Positions 12,021-23,320 of a stretch of 64,000 bases of DNA are shown here, piece after piece. The stretch comes from Clavelina lepadiformis (lineage: Eukaryota > Chordata > Ascidiacea > Aplousobranchia > Clavelinidae), in NCBI RefSeq assembly GCF_947623445.1, contig NC_135246.1, forward strand, positions 436,501 to 500,500. Reading direction: 5' to 3'. Under the pieces are notes generated by a model that worked only from the letters and a program-made list of their open reading frames with translations, was not told the DNA's origin and searched no databases. Numbering within the stretch: position 1 is the stretch's first letter; every line of letters begins with the position of its first letter. The translations under genes were made by a program, and so were the position numbers.

Positions 12021-15000
12021 ATGAAGATTATTTCATTGTGCGGAGTTCTTGTCTTAATGTGCTGCGGCGTTGATGCCCAGTTCGGATTTCCTGGGATTTT
12101 TAAATTTAGTAAGTACAACTATAGCAGCTTTTTCATGTGCAATAAGTTTAAAGTGATGTTAACTGTTATGAAAAACTTTTATGTTACAATAGTGCTTTAG
12201 GTTTTTAAAACATTTCAGTAATAAAAATATAAAAAAAAAACTCTTTTACATCAATTTTTTAGCTTGTAAAAGGCCATCTAACCCCGCCAATGGGAAATTT
12301 ACCCCCTCCAAGTCGAAATATAATATTGGACGAAGTATAACTTATTCGTGTAACACCGGCTTTAAACTTTCATCGCCGAAAAGCAAAAGAACTTGCGTTA
12401 TTAATACGTTTGTCCCTGGACCACCTAGCTGTGTTGGTAACTGGATTTTTTCCTAATTAGTTTTAATTTGATTTGTGTTCGCTTGAATGTTATTCTTGCT
12501 TTAGTGTAATTGCTTTTAGCTCACCTCAAAATCTAAGTTAATTTACTTGTGCTGACGTTGATTTTCGATCCCTTACAATCAGACATCAACGAATGTGAGA
12601 ATAATCCTTGTCACAGTGATGCGACTTGCACCAACACCAAAGGAAGTTTTAGATGTCGATGTAAAACCGGTTATTCTGGAAATGGAAAATTTTGCGCTGG
12701 TGAGCAATCAATCATGAAAAATTGCGATGGCACTAGTTGTGCTAGAGTCAAGACATTTTCTTAATCACTGCTTGACCGCACCTTTGAAGCTTAATCCCAT
12801 AATTTTATAAATCTCATTTCTTCACAGACAGAGACGAATGCAGGAGCAGACCTTGCCACCCTGATGCAAATTGTCGAAACACCAGAGGGAGTTTCACCTG
12901 CAGATGCAAGTCCGGATATAGTGGGGATGGATTTCGGTGCCGAGGTAAAACTTAGAAAATTGCTGAAATCATTTAAACAATTCACAAAATGCATGTCATG
13001 CTACAGATGTCAACGAATGTACAAGAAGTCCCTGTGATGAGAACGCTGACTGCACCAACATCAAAGGAAGTTTTAGATGTAGGTGTAAAGATGGTTTTAT
13101 TGGGAACGGGCGTGAATGCGGTGAGTTTCATTACAATAATTTACCAAGTAAGTAAGATAAATAAGTAAGTAAGCAAATAAGGAACTAAGTAAGTAGGTAA
13201 GTAAGTAAGTTAAGTAAGTAAGTAAGTTAAGTAAGTAAGTTAAGTAAGTAAGTGAGTGAGTGAGTGAGTGAGTGAGTGAGTGAGTGAGTGAGTGAGTGAG
13301 TGAGTAATGTTCGTGTATGTGCGTACGAGTTCGTTCGTGTGAAAGTTTATGTGCGTGTACGTGCTAGCGCGTATAAGCTAAGCGAAGAAGTTATCAAAAA
13401 TAAAAAATGACCATTTCAAAGAGCTTTAAATTGATTTAAAGTGTTATTATTATTATTGTGTTATAAAGTGTTAAAATGTTATTATTCTTTTATATAACTG
13501 CAACATGTGCTTGTAGTAAGAAACTCTTGTGCGTCCAATCCCTGCCACTCTGACGCCGACTGTACTAACACCGATGCTGGCTTCCAGTGTGAATGTAAAG
13601 CAGGTTATACTGGGGATGGAACAACATGCACAGGTAATAAAAATGTGACTTATTAAACAAAAAGTTAATTTTTTCAGCTCGCAAGCTGCCAAAGCAAACT
13701 CGAAGCAGCACAATATCAAAAAACAAATTATTATTATTCATTAGATGTCAATGAATGCTCGAGCAGGCCTTGTCATAATCGCGGCGCCACTTGTACAAAC
13801 TCCCCCGGAAGTTACTCTTGCAAATGCAGGAACGGATACACAGGAGATGGGAAGCAATGCTCAGGTTATTTTAATTTCGCGTAACATTTGGTCGGTTATA
13901 AGACGCACACACTGTACTCTATACAGCATGGACAGTGCACTGTACACAATGTACTGTGCATACTGTACTGTACATACTGTACTGTACATAGGCTACTGTA
14001 CTGTACATACTGTACTGTACATACTGTATTGCAGAGGTCGGGAACTTATTGCTCGCGAGCCAGATGTGGCTCTTTTGCTGACGATCATCTGGTTGGCAGA
14101 TAAATCTAAGCTGGCATTTTTTTGCACGATTGTCACGAATAAAACTTTTTCTGTATTTGTAAATCGTATTAACAGTAATAAGCATGTTACATACGTGCTT
14201 TAAGACTTAAGTAAAAGTATAAGTTGCAATGTCCTGTTACTGCGCATAGACATCAACGAATGCCAAACTCAACCCTGTGATGCCAATGCGAGATGCATTA
14301 ACACACCTGGAAGATATTTTTGTAGCTGCAATCTTGGCTACGGAGGGAACGGACGAACCTGCACGAAACGTAAGTGTGGAACGTGAGATAATTTACTCAA
14401 AAAGTGGACTAATTAAATGCAATAAAACATAACACTTCAACCATAGACTTACTACGATATTTCTTATCATCTTGTTTATTCTGTATAGTCGCTGAATGCC
14501 CTACCCCTGATTTGGACATCGCAAATGGACGCGTATCTGACAACCGGTTCGGAACCTACTATGAAGGAAACGTACTGCGAGTCATTTGTGACGTAAACTA
14601 CAAACTCAATGAATTCGTGGTGTTAGGGTCAATCGGTAGATTTGATCGAAATAGTTATCAATGTGGTAGCGATGGAGAATGGGCCGGGGAAATTCCAGAA
14701 TGCATCGGTGAGTGCATGAACGTGCTAGCTTTGTTATTTGTTTGTTCATAGCAACCAAACATACCAGAGCAAAAGTAACTTGTTCGGAATTCTTGTAAAC
14801 TTAATCTCGAGGTCGGAAGATTGAAAATGTTGTAATAAGGATCTTACTTCGATTTCTTTTGTTCAGTAATGTTGCCCAAACTCTTAAAGTTATTCCAGAA
14901 CTTTCAAAACGCCAATAAGCTCCTTCGTTTAACCTGCTATATGCTGCGTAGTGGGATAACACCTGTGTAGGAGTGTTGCTGGTTCCGTGACTACTTACTA

Positions 15001-15281
15001 CTTGTCTTGATCTCCAGGCTCCTGTCTTCATGCTTGCCGGAGGGTTCCCGTTTTCCCACCCTTTCCTGGTGCGCCCCCACCGAGGCCAACACCCACACCT
15101 ACGCCACCTTGCGGATGCCTAGAGTCGTGTAAAGACGACGAGAGCTGCTGCGAAGATTATGATCGATATTGCAACAGTAAGTATGTTCGGTTTATTGCTC
15201 TCGCTTGTTTATGTTAAAGCATTAACAAAATTTTTTAAAGAACTCCCGTTTCCGGGACCACAACCGCCCCCAGGACCATGA
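12021..15281 (+). CDS. Secreted CCP-EGF(x6)-CCP-somatomedin-B-like protein, copy A
   Basis: Eleven exons: 12021..12108, 12263..12436, 12583..12699, 12828..12944, 13007..13120, 13517..13633, 13745..13864, 14250..14369, 14489..14707, 15018..15176, 15241..15281; 461 residues. Residues 1-20 are a signal peptide ([15 protein letters not shown]). Then CCP/sushi 1 (30-87), six EGF domains (about 88-322), mostly calcium-binding type with D(I/V)NEC starts, CCP 2 (323-395), a proline-rich linker, and a cysteine cluster [15 protein letters not shown] typical of somatomedin-B domains. All internal exons are phase 1-1, one domain per exon, so domains can be lost or gained without a frame change. Likely an extracellular adhesion, matrix or immune recognition protein. 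No named orthologue recognised. Confidence 0.9.
13143..13312. repeat. (GTAA)n/(GTGA)n microsatellite
   Basis: Imperfect GTAA units grade into a pure GTGA run, inside the intron after EGF exon 3 of copy A. Absent from copy B, where this part of the locus is deleted. Confidence 0.93.
13909..14030. repeat. TACTGTAC-rich tandem repeat
   Basis: Degenerate head-to-tail array of CTGTACATA-type units in the intron after EGF exon 5 of copy A. It is self-complementary (GTAC cores), creating open frames on both strands that are not genes. Confidence 0.85.
14032..14205 (+). mobile_element. hAT-like left-end fragment
   Basis: Begins CAGAGGTCGGGAAC followed by GCTCGCGAGCCAGATGTGGC, the style of hAT left termini. 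No matching right terminus is visible. Copy B lacks this segment (its intron is 95 bp against 385 bp), so it was inserted into A after, or lost from B since, the duplication. Confidence 0.5.
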
Positions 15282-16383
15282 GAACCAACTTCTGGGTGCT
15301 TCGACCAATCAAGCCACGTGTTTTCTTGTATAGAGAGAAATTTTATCTGGTATATATGGACCAAACATAAATAAACTTTACACTCTAAAAACTAAAGAAT
15401 CTGACAAATCACTTCTTTAAAGAGTCAAGTTTTGTATAGAAAAGAGCGCTGTTTTACTTTGTATGAATTGACCAGACATAAATAAATGCTACATTTGAAC
15501 CGGGGTGATATTACTCTATATCGTATTTGTTTGAGTTTCGCATTAACAAGCAAATTCAAATGATTCTAATTGGCCTGACGTTTAAACAACGACGCTTAAT
15601 GGATAAAATCGAGCAATTTTAATGGTCTGTGTATTTATGTTTTAAATATTATCACTTTTAAGTAAACTTCATTCTTATCTGATAAATATTTCGCGAAACA
15701 CGACTCAAAATTTCCGCAAGAAATTGTCGGAATGTGGATTGCTGTATGTCAGATCAACAATGTAGGAATGTCAGACCTACCTCAATCTTGTTATGTCATA
15801 ATGGTAACAATCATTTTTCAATAACTTCAACAATTATAATTTATATGATGAAGCAGTTTGCCAAGTCATTGAGAGCAGATTTAGATTTAATCAGCACCAA
15901 GTGGCCTTTAATGTAGGAATATGACGTCATATCGTGTTACCTAGATACTGTCATATTCTGTACGATTTCTCGTTGAACGCCATGAAGTATCGACAGTAGA
16001 TAAAAAAATTTCCGTCATCTCAGCGCTTGTAAATATTCTTGGTTTTCTGAGCTTCAGCCAGATAAAAATTTGTTTCATTTCTGGTTTGTTATGTATCAGA
16101 TTACTGTTCATGATTATGACACAATAACTTGTATTGTTTTGTAAGAAAAATATACAAGTTTTTGAAAAAAAAAACAGAACGAAGGCGTTCACATACGCTA
16201 CATAATATGCAAACCTCCTTAATCATGAAGACAATAATTCAGTGACATATGCGCCGATGTAAATGACGGGTATACAAAAAAAACAGCCAACCAACGTTGG
16301 GGCGGTGTTGTAATTTTCGGCGTCATGTTATTGAGGCAAACCTTCAATTAGCAAGAACATGTCTATCTTTTGAATGAGTCTGA
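15282..16383. other. 3' flank of copy A
   Basis: Holds AATAAA at about 15370 and a second similar TTGTATAGA...AATAAATGCTAC block about 110 bp further on, suggesting an internal duplication of the poly(A) region. A TGACGTCA lies at 15922. No gene seen. Confidence 0.6.
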
Positions 16384-17178
16384 TTACAACGTGTAATTAC
16401 ATCGGTATTACATCAGGTGATTCGTTGATCGCGTCTGAATATTAATTAATTTATTTGCCTAGAGCTACACCAGTCTTCACATTTGTCAACATAGCTATGA
16501 CGTCTTGTTAAATCAATGATTGTTGGCCAATTTATTAAGATTTAAGATGTGCTTGAAAATCGCGTCATCACTGAAGCACCGTCTTCATTTTGTAACGCCA
16601 TCCTATATTTTAGTTAGTACATATGTTGTGTTACGATTTGAAGGCGAAACACAATAAATAGAAATAAAACTGAATTTAACACAGTTATATTAGCTTAGTT
16701 TTTGTTTGTTTAATAACTGTGATTGTTAGGACTTTGGTTGTGATGTGGGCTTAATTCCAGCTCCAATAAGTTAAAGAGCAGTTTTGTACAAAAGCAAAAC
16801 GCGATGTACACGGCAGTGTTTCATTAAAGTCACATAACTGTCAATTAGAGCTCAGGGAAATATGAAGAAGAAAACCGCGGTGCAATTTGTTAAATCGAAC
16901 AAATTGCGCCAAATTTATTCGAGCAAATTCTCGGGATACGTCATGGTCGCGACATATCCGAAAACTTTCTTTAGGGTTTCAACTGCAGGTGAAACTGTTC
17001 TTTGAAAAACAACTTAAAGTTTTGTTCAAGTCTCATCCGACTTTAGCAAATTGCAAAGTCATTCAATGGGGGATTTTTTAATGACGATATGAATCACGCT
17101 TGATGAAAAGGAGACAGGTGCGCTCATTTTATTTTTTCCCTGCGGGAACGCCATAATTAACTCAAAAAACATTGTCGA

Positions 17179-17185
17179 TATATAA
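17179..17185 (+). promoter_or_regulatory. TATA box of CCP/EGF gene B
   Basis: TATATAA in the same context and at the same distance from the start codon as in copy A. Confidence 0.6.
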
Positions 17186-17239
17186 GATGCTCCGACGCCA
17201 GCTTTCAACTCATTCATTCTACGACTCAACCTACGGAAG

Positions 17240-20200
17240 ATGAAGATTATTTCATTGTGCGGAGTTTTTGTCTTGTTGTGTTGCGTTGTTGATGCTTGGG
17301 TTCCTCTTCCTGGATTTCTTGGATTTCGTGGATTTCGTGGATTCCCTCGTGGATTTACGGGATTTAGTAAGTAGGCTTACAACTATAATAACTTTTTTCA
17401 GTTCACATGTAATGAGATTAAAGTGATACAAATACAAGAGAGTTATGCAAATAGTAGGCCTACTTATAGGTTTTTAGAAGATTTTAGTTGAATGCTAATT
17501 ATTAAAGCTATGTTTACATCAACTTTGAAGCTTGTAAAAGACCATCTGACCCCGCCAATGGGAAATTTACACCCTTAAAAAGCAAGTATTCGGTAGGACA
17601 GAACATAACTTATTCGTGCGACACTGGCTTTAAACTTTCATCATCAAATAACAAAAGAAGATGTTTCGTGACAAAGTTTGTCCCTGGACCACCTAGCTGT
17701 GTTGGTAAATGGATTTTTTCCTAATTAGTTTTAATTTGATTTGTGTTCGCTTGAATGTTACTCTTGCTTTAGTGTAATTGCTTTTAGCTCACCTCGAAAT
17801 CTTAGTTAATTTACTTGTGCTGATGTTGATTTTCGATCCCTTACCATCAGACATCAACAAATGTGAGAATAATCCTTGTCACAGTGATGCAACTTGCATC
17901 AACACCAAAGGAAGTTTTAGATGTCGATGTAAAACCGTGTGACGGTTACGTCAAGAGTCATGGGTTGTTTTGTAAATGCTGGAATTTTCTTTTGGGATCT
18001 TGTGATTCTGTTGTTGACCGGGCTTGAATTCTCCTTCATGACGTTCAGATAAATTACCTCGCTTGAACTGGTGTGCCATATATATACTGTTGTAATGTTT
18101 ACAATCTTCCCTTTTCACCGTTCTCACATGTTACTACAGCGCAATGTAACATTCAGTAAGCTTTGCCCAACGGCAAAAGCCTTTGTGTCTGATAATAAAT
18201 AAAAATGGGAACTTTATCATTTAGTAATATGCATAGACAGAATTTAAGCAACTAACAGTATAGTCACGCCGTTTGAGGAATGAGAACTCATACCATCCAA
18301 GCAGAAACAAAAATAAGTTATCAACCATCACTCGTCCTCGCTCATATTGTAACAATAGCCGCCAGTGTACGCGGTCTTTATGGCGAATATGTTTGTTGTG
18401 TAATACTTCACACAAGTAATACAGCAGCGAAAATACTTATTTGTCATAACCGGTTATTCTGGAAATGGAAGAGTTTGCGCTGGTGAGCAATCAATCATGA
18501 AATATTGCGATGGCACTAGTTGTGCTAGAGTCAAGACATTTTCTTAATCACAGCTTGACCGCACCTTTGAAGCTTAATCCCATAATTTTATAAATCTCAT
18601 TTCTTCACAGACAGAGACGAATGCAGGAGCAGGCCTTGCCACCCTGATGCAAATTGTCGAAACACCAGAGGAAGTTTCACCTGCAGATGCAAGTCCGGAT
18701 ATAGTGGGAATGGATTTCAATGCCGAGGTAAAATGGGTACAATTAAGATTTATTTCTTTACATTAGCGGAATCAGATGTACTATGGAAACATCTTGCTTT
18801 TACTGATCGTATTTCATGCAACAGATATCGACGAATGTTGATATCCCTGTCATCACCACAAAATAAGACAGGCCTCTTCAAAGAGCTTTAAATTGATTTA
18901 AAGTGTTATTATTATTATTGTGTTATAAAGTGTTAAAATGTTATTATTCTTTTATACAACTGCAACATGTGCTTGTAGTAAGAAACTCTTGTGCGTCCAA
19001 TCCCTGCCATCCTGACGCCGACTGTACTAACACCGATGCTGGCTTCGAGTGTGAATGTAAAGCAGGTTATACTGGGGATGGAACAACATGCACAGGTATG
19101 CAAATGTGACTTATTAATCAAAAACGTAATTTTGCAGCTCGCAAGACTTCAAAGCAAACTCGAAGCAACACAATAACAAAAAACAAACTATTATTATTCA
19201 TCAGATGTCAATGAATGCTCGAGCAAGCCTTGTCATAATCGCGCCACTTGTACAAACTCCCCCGGAAGTTACTCTTGCAAATGCAGGAACGGATACACAG
19301 GAGACGGGGCTCAATGCTCAGGTAATTCTACTTTCGCGAAAACTTCGTCTGGTAATAACACTTGTATACTGTATGAAGTAAAACTATAAATTGCAATGTC
19401 TTGTAAATATGCATAGACATCAACGAGTGCCAAGCTCAACCCTGTGATGCCAATGCGGGATGCATTAACACACCCGGAAGATATGTTTGTAGCTGCAATC
19501 GTGGTTACAGAGGGAACGGACGAACCTGCACGAAACGTAAGTGTGGAACGTGAGATGATTTACTCAAAAAGTGGACAAATTAAATGCAATAAAAAATAAC
19601 ACTTCAACCATAGGCTAACTACGATATTTTTTATCATCTTGTTTATTCTGTATAGTCGCTGAATGCCCTACCCCTGATGTGGACATACCAGATGGACGCG
19701 TAGAGAACAATCGTTTCGGTGGAAGTTACTATGAAGGAGAGTTGGTACGAGTCGTTTGCGACGTAAACTATAAGCTCAGTGAATTCGGGTCCCTCGCTAA
19801 ATTTGATCGATATATTTACCGATGTGGGAGCGATGGAAAATGGACAGGGCGACTTCCAGAATGCACTGGTAAGGCTTCTGCATGACAGTGCTAGCTTTGC
19901 TGTTTGTTTGTTAATAGCAACCAAACATATCAAGACAAAATTAACTTGTTTGGAATTACTAAAGCATTTTTATGAGCTTAATTTCAAGCTCGGAAAAATA
20001 CAAATTTTATATTAGATCCTAAATTATTATATAAAATTATCGTTCAGTTTCGTCCATTTTATTGATTATTTTCGTCCAAACTTTCAAAGTTTCAAAACTT
20101 TAAAAATATCGAAAATCTCCTGTCTTTAACTCGCTTTATCTTGCGTAGCGGGATAATCCTGTGGAGAGGTAGACAGTAGGGATGTGCCGCGAGGAAGATT

Positions 20201-21340
20201 ATTCGGGTTCGTGCGAACCCGAATATCATGAAGGTCGACACGAACGAATCCCGAATATATTCGTATTAGAACCAAACAATAAAATTTCCTCCAAAAGTTG
20301 TCAAGTCTTGCTTCTAAAATGACGTAATCGATAAACAAATCGCTTTCTTTCGAAAAATAGTGTTTAAAAAACGATCGAAAAAGCAAAATCGTTAGGAAAA
20401 CGATCTTCATTGTAAGTACTGCTGACTCTAGTTTAGCATTGTCGGGAAACTAGATCATCATTTTTTACGAAAGTCAGTAAATTTATAAGTAATATTGTAT
20501 TCGGGTTCGCCATTGTTGGTATTCGTGTTCGCCCGAATCTTCCATAAAGGCGATATTCGGCGAATCTATTCGGGTTTGGGTTCGTATCGGCCCATCCCTA
20601 GTAGGCAGTCGGTACTTTGAAAGGGTCGTCGGTAACGGTACCGGTACTTGGCAAAAAAATTACCGAAGGTTCCGGTATTCGGTTTTATTTTATTATACTA
20701 ATTTTAAAGAGTACCGGTACTTTTTGTGTAAAAGATGCTGCTGCAAATGCAATGTTTGCCGCTGTTATGCCCTCGGTGAAGGTTACTCCAGGTCAAAACA
20801 TATGTGACGTTAATCGCTTGCAACTTTACTTGACATTTCTCGATGAAAAAAGATCAACAAATTCTAAGATTAGTGTTAAAGATTAATTAACATGTATTTT
20901 TGAAAACACACTTGTTAAAATTTTGAAATTATCGCGTGAAAAGCACCGAGTACCGGGACCGACAGATATTTATGGAAAAAAGTAGTTCGGTACAGAGATT
21001 CGGTACTTTTAAAAAAAGTACCGACGGTACCAGTACCGGTACCGGTATCGGTACTGCCCACCTATGCTCATGTGTAGGTGTGTCACTGAGTTCCATAACT
21101 ACTTTCAACTTGTCTTGATCTCAAGGCACCTGCCTTCATGCTTGCCGGGGATTTCCCTCTTTCGCAAACAATGCTGGTTTAACCATGTCTACGCCATCTT
21201 GCGGTTGCGAAGTGTCGTGTAAAGACGACGAGAGCTGTTGCGAGGATTATGATCGATATTGCAACAGTAAGTATATTCGGTTTATTCCTCTCAGTTGTTT
21301 ATGTTCGAAAAATTTTAACAAAAAATTTAAAGGGCCCTGA
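17240..21340 (+). CDS. Secreted CCP-EGF-CCP-somatomedin-B-like protein, copy B (domain-depleted)
   Basis: Usable exons: 17240..17366, 17531..17704, 18611..18727, 18979..19095, 19205..19321, 19417..19536, 19656..19868, 21126..21266, 21333..21340. Joined in this order they give 377 residues: signal peptide, a Gly-Phe/Arg-rich insertion absent from copy A, CCP 1, four EGF domains (equivalent to A's EGF 2, 4, 5, 6), CCP 2 and the somatomedin-B-like cluster. EGF exon 1 (from 17851) is interrupted by an inserted element, and EGF exon 3 survives only as a remnant near 18825. Because every internal exon is phase 1-1, skipping both leaves the frame open. The last exon stops earlier than in A. Expression and actual exon skipping are inferred. 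Confidence 0.75.
17938..18447 (+). mobile_element. Solo-LTR-like element, copy 1 (LTR retrotransposon relic, family unassigned)
   Basis: A 510-bp insertion, absent from copy A, that begins TGTGACG and ends TTTGTCAT, flanked by a 5-bp target-site duplication AACCG. It contains a TATATATA-type promoter motif and an AATAAA-type signal, as LTRs do, and no coding part. A second copy with its own 5-bp duplication is at 54379..54884. The 5-bp duplication fits Gypsy-type elements; the terminal T after TCA is unusual. It must be younger than the gene duplication. Confidence 0.65.
18825..18875 (+). pseudogene. Remnant of EGF exon 3 in copy B
   Basis: After a good acceptor (ATGCAACAG) the first codons match A's EGF exon 3 (D-I-D-E-C), then a stop follows and the sequence jumps to what in A is the intron before EGF exon 4. 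Most of the exon and the following microsatellite are gone. Confidence 0.7.
20167..21063 (+). mobile_element. hAT-like element, outer, split by a second element
   Basis: Ends read AGGTAGACAG...(T)CGGTAC on the left and, as reverse complement, AGGTGGGCAGTACCGATACC on the right. The interior is rich in inverted GGTACCGG motifs. A related sequence in opposite orientation is at 58379..58806. Lies in the intron between the CCP 2 and somatomedin-B exons of copy B. No transposase reading frame and no clear outer target-site duplication seen. Confidence 0.55.
20177..20600 (+). mobile_element. hAT-like miniature element, inner
   Basis: 424 bp with terminal inverted repeats TAGGGATGTGCC / GGCCCATCCCTA, flanked by the near-perfect 8-bp duplication GTAGACAG / GTAGGCAG that hAT insertion makes. 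The duplicated bases belong to the left end of the outer element, so this copy inserted into that element. Inside are inverted ATTCGGGTTCG blocks. Confidence 0.75.
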
Positions 21341-21850
21341 CTTGTTGGACCACGACCACCCCCAGGACCATGAGAACCAACTCCGACCAAGTATTGTCTT
21401 GTACGGAATGTATCAGACCTTGTATATATGGACCAGTTACAAAATAAATGCTACATTTGCAACCGAATGCTTTCAGTTGATAAATAATTGTTTTTTTTTT
21501 TATTAACGCTAGCCTCAAATGTTTCCAATCAACTTAAAACTGAAACGAGAGTGAAAAAAGTTGAACAATTTCTAGGTTCTGTGGATTTTCGATTTTGATA
21601 AAATTTCTTATTTTCATGTCACAATTATTAAAAAAATTATTATTCAAAATATTTGGAAATAAACTTTACCTTACCTGCACCAATCTTGTAATAATTTGAC
21701 GAAACCCGACTAAAAATGTTTAATAAAAAAGTTATATAATGTGAATGATTTAATGTCAGATAAAATCCCGCCTAAACCTAGCTTACGTAACCATGGTAAC
21801 AATTACGTTTCAATAACTTCAGCAATTAGACCTTGTGAACAAGCAGCGAT

Positions 21851-22830
21851 GATGATTGCGATGAAAATTGAAATCCCAGATGCTTCGACCACACACAGTT
21901 CACGTAGTATCTTGAACAGAACAAAAATTAACCGAACTGAAGTCAATGTTAATAAAAAATAATGGTTTCATTCCACACTTACAATAGTTATAATTAATCG
22001 ACTTAAAATTTGGCCAATAAATTCATGAAATTGAGCTGATCTTCGTCGTGTTTCTGTTTCTATGGTTACCAGTATAATTATTCCAGATTTACTTAAAAAT
22101 GTATTTGGAAAAGAAAATTTTCCGTTTGTGCCTATAACCTTAGACTACTGTATAGTGCCTATAACCTTAGATTACTGTATAGTAGCAGAATTGTTTTGTT
22201 CAAAATGCTATTTCATATAGCTTATATCAGTTATGCTAAATAACTTAGAAATAAAATATGTAAAACAGGTAAAGTCAGAGTGCTATTGGAATAGCTAAGG
22301 TAATGCAATAATAGTTTAAGTTGTTTTATTAACAAGCAACTTAAAAAGGTTTTGAAAGATTTAAATGTAGATGGCACATTTAGTTGCAGAATTGAGAAAT
22401 TTATATATTTTTATTTTTGCCAATTTTGTGTCTGTTTGTTTCTTTGTTTTCTAGTTTAACTATTGGGCCTATTATTTATAGAAAAACGTTAACAGGCAAA
22501 TGTAACTTAAAAATAATTTAACAAAACAGACTTAAACTTTTTACAAAAGTATCATTTTGTGATCAACAGCTTTGTAGGGTTCACCGTACAGCCGCTCCGC
22601 GGCAGGACGCCACGTTTATTTGCATAAAGAATTATATTTTTTTTCTTTATTGCCTGTTCACATTTCGCACTCGTCTTTTAGACAAGGAGGCATACAGCGG
22701 CTATTTTGAGAATAAAATAATAGGACCAAGTTAGCAGCAATCATGGATCAGGGACAGCTCAACACATATATATGGCGTAATGTCCTTTCGTTGCGCTATG
22801 ATTTCTGTCTCGGCTGACTGGTGGTTAAAG
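21851..22830. other. Intergenic, no gene recognised
   Basis: AT-rich. Only a two-unit 27-bp tandem repeat (22128..22181) stands out. Confidence 0.6.
22128..22181. repeat. 27-bp tandem repeat, two units
   Basis: GTGCCTATAACCTTAGA(C/T)TACTGTATA occurs twice head to tail, with one substitution. Confidence 0.9.
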
Positions 22831-23000
22831 CAGTGGTTCTCAACGGGGGTGCCATTTACGTTTCGCCATTTACGTCCAGGAAAACGGTTGCGAAAATTAA
22901 TTTTGTTGAATGCAGAAACTTTTTGGTTTGACTGTGGGTGCCGCCAAATCTTTTGGTTATTTGCAGGGTGCCGTAAGCCAAAAAAGATTGAGAACCACTC
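22831..23000 (+). mobile_element. hAT miniature element
   Basis: 170 bp with termini CAGTGGTTCTCAA and TTGAGAACCACT, flanked by an exact 8-bp duplication GGTTAAAG (22823..22830 and 23001..23008). Internal GGTGCC blocks. The open frame crossing it is not a gene. Confidence 0.88.
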
Positions 23001-23145
23001 GGTTAAAGTAACTGGTTGGTACCGGTATTATAATGGAATCGGTGTTCGATACCCAATTCCGCTATCTTTGTACTGGTATTTAGATAGGCAATAACACAAC
23101 ACTTTTTCCTATTCAGTAGATCTGGCGGACTACACTACAAAAAAC

Positions 23146-23320
23146 AATGATTCTCAAAACTGCGTGTATCGATGAGAACTTTCTTAAAAACAAGCTTGGT
23201 AACGTTCTTGTCGGATTTATAGAAAATTTCCTAGAAGATAAAAAATACGATGAGGATTCATCACCAAGTTTAAGTCGTGCAAAGAAGTTACGACAAACTC
23301 GGTCCCAATATACAGGTTAA
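23146..23320 (+). CDS. Small open frame, unknown, possibly an exon
   Basis: 57 codons with a biased, charged composition (FLKNKLGNVLVGFIENFLED near the N-terminus). An acceptor-like TTCCTATTCAG lies about 30 bases upstream and a donor-like ACAG|GTTAAT at the end, so it could equally be an internal exon whose partners I could not find. No homology recognised. Confidence 0.25.

Larger units (their letters stand above)
11190..15860 (+). repeat. Tandem segmental duplication, unit A
   Basis: Aligns with 16384..21850: 5' flank, TATA box, every exon and most introns occur in the same order. Left edges align at the shared AACGTG(T)NATTACATCG. Right edges fade at shared TCAATAACTTCA sequence near 15825 and 21810. 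Edges are approximate. Confidence 0.85.
16384..21850 (+). repeat. Tandem segmental duplication, unit B
   Basis: Second copy of 11190..15860. Longer because of a solo-LTR-like insertion (17938..18447) and nested hAT-like elements (20167..21063), shorter by loss of most of EGF exon 3 and intron repeats. Confidence 0.85.

Noticed and set aside
13143-13312. Repeats at 13143..13312 and 51526..51690 as CRISPR-like arrays
   Set aside because: Units are contiguous without unique spacers; they are a microsatellite and a minisatellite in eukaryotic introns.
13745-14203. 152-codon frame reading through EGF exon 5
   Set aside because: Wrong frame for the EGF domain; runs through the donor site into the GTAC repeat array.
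22780-23094. 104-codon plus-strand frame
   Set aside because: Most of it is the hAT miniature element with its inverted repeats and 8-bp duplication.
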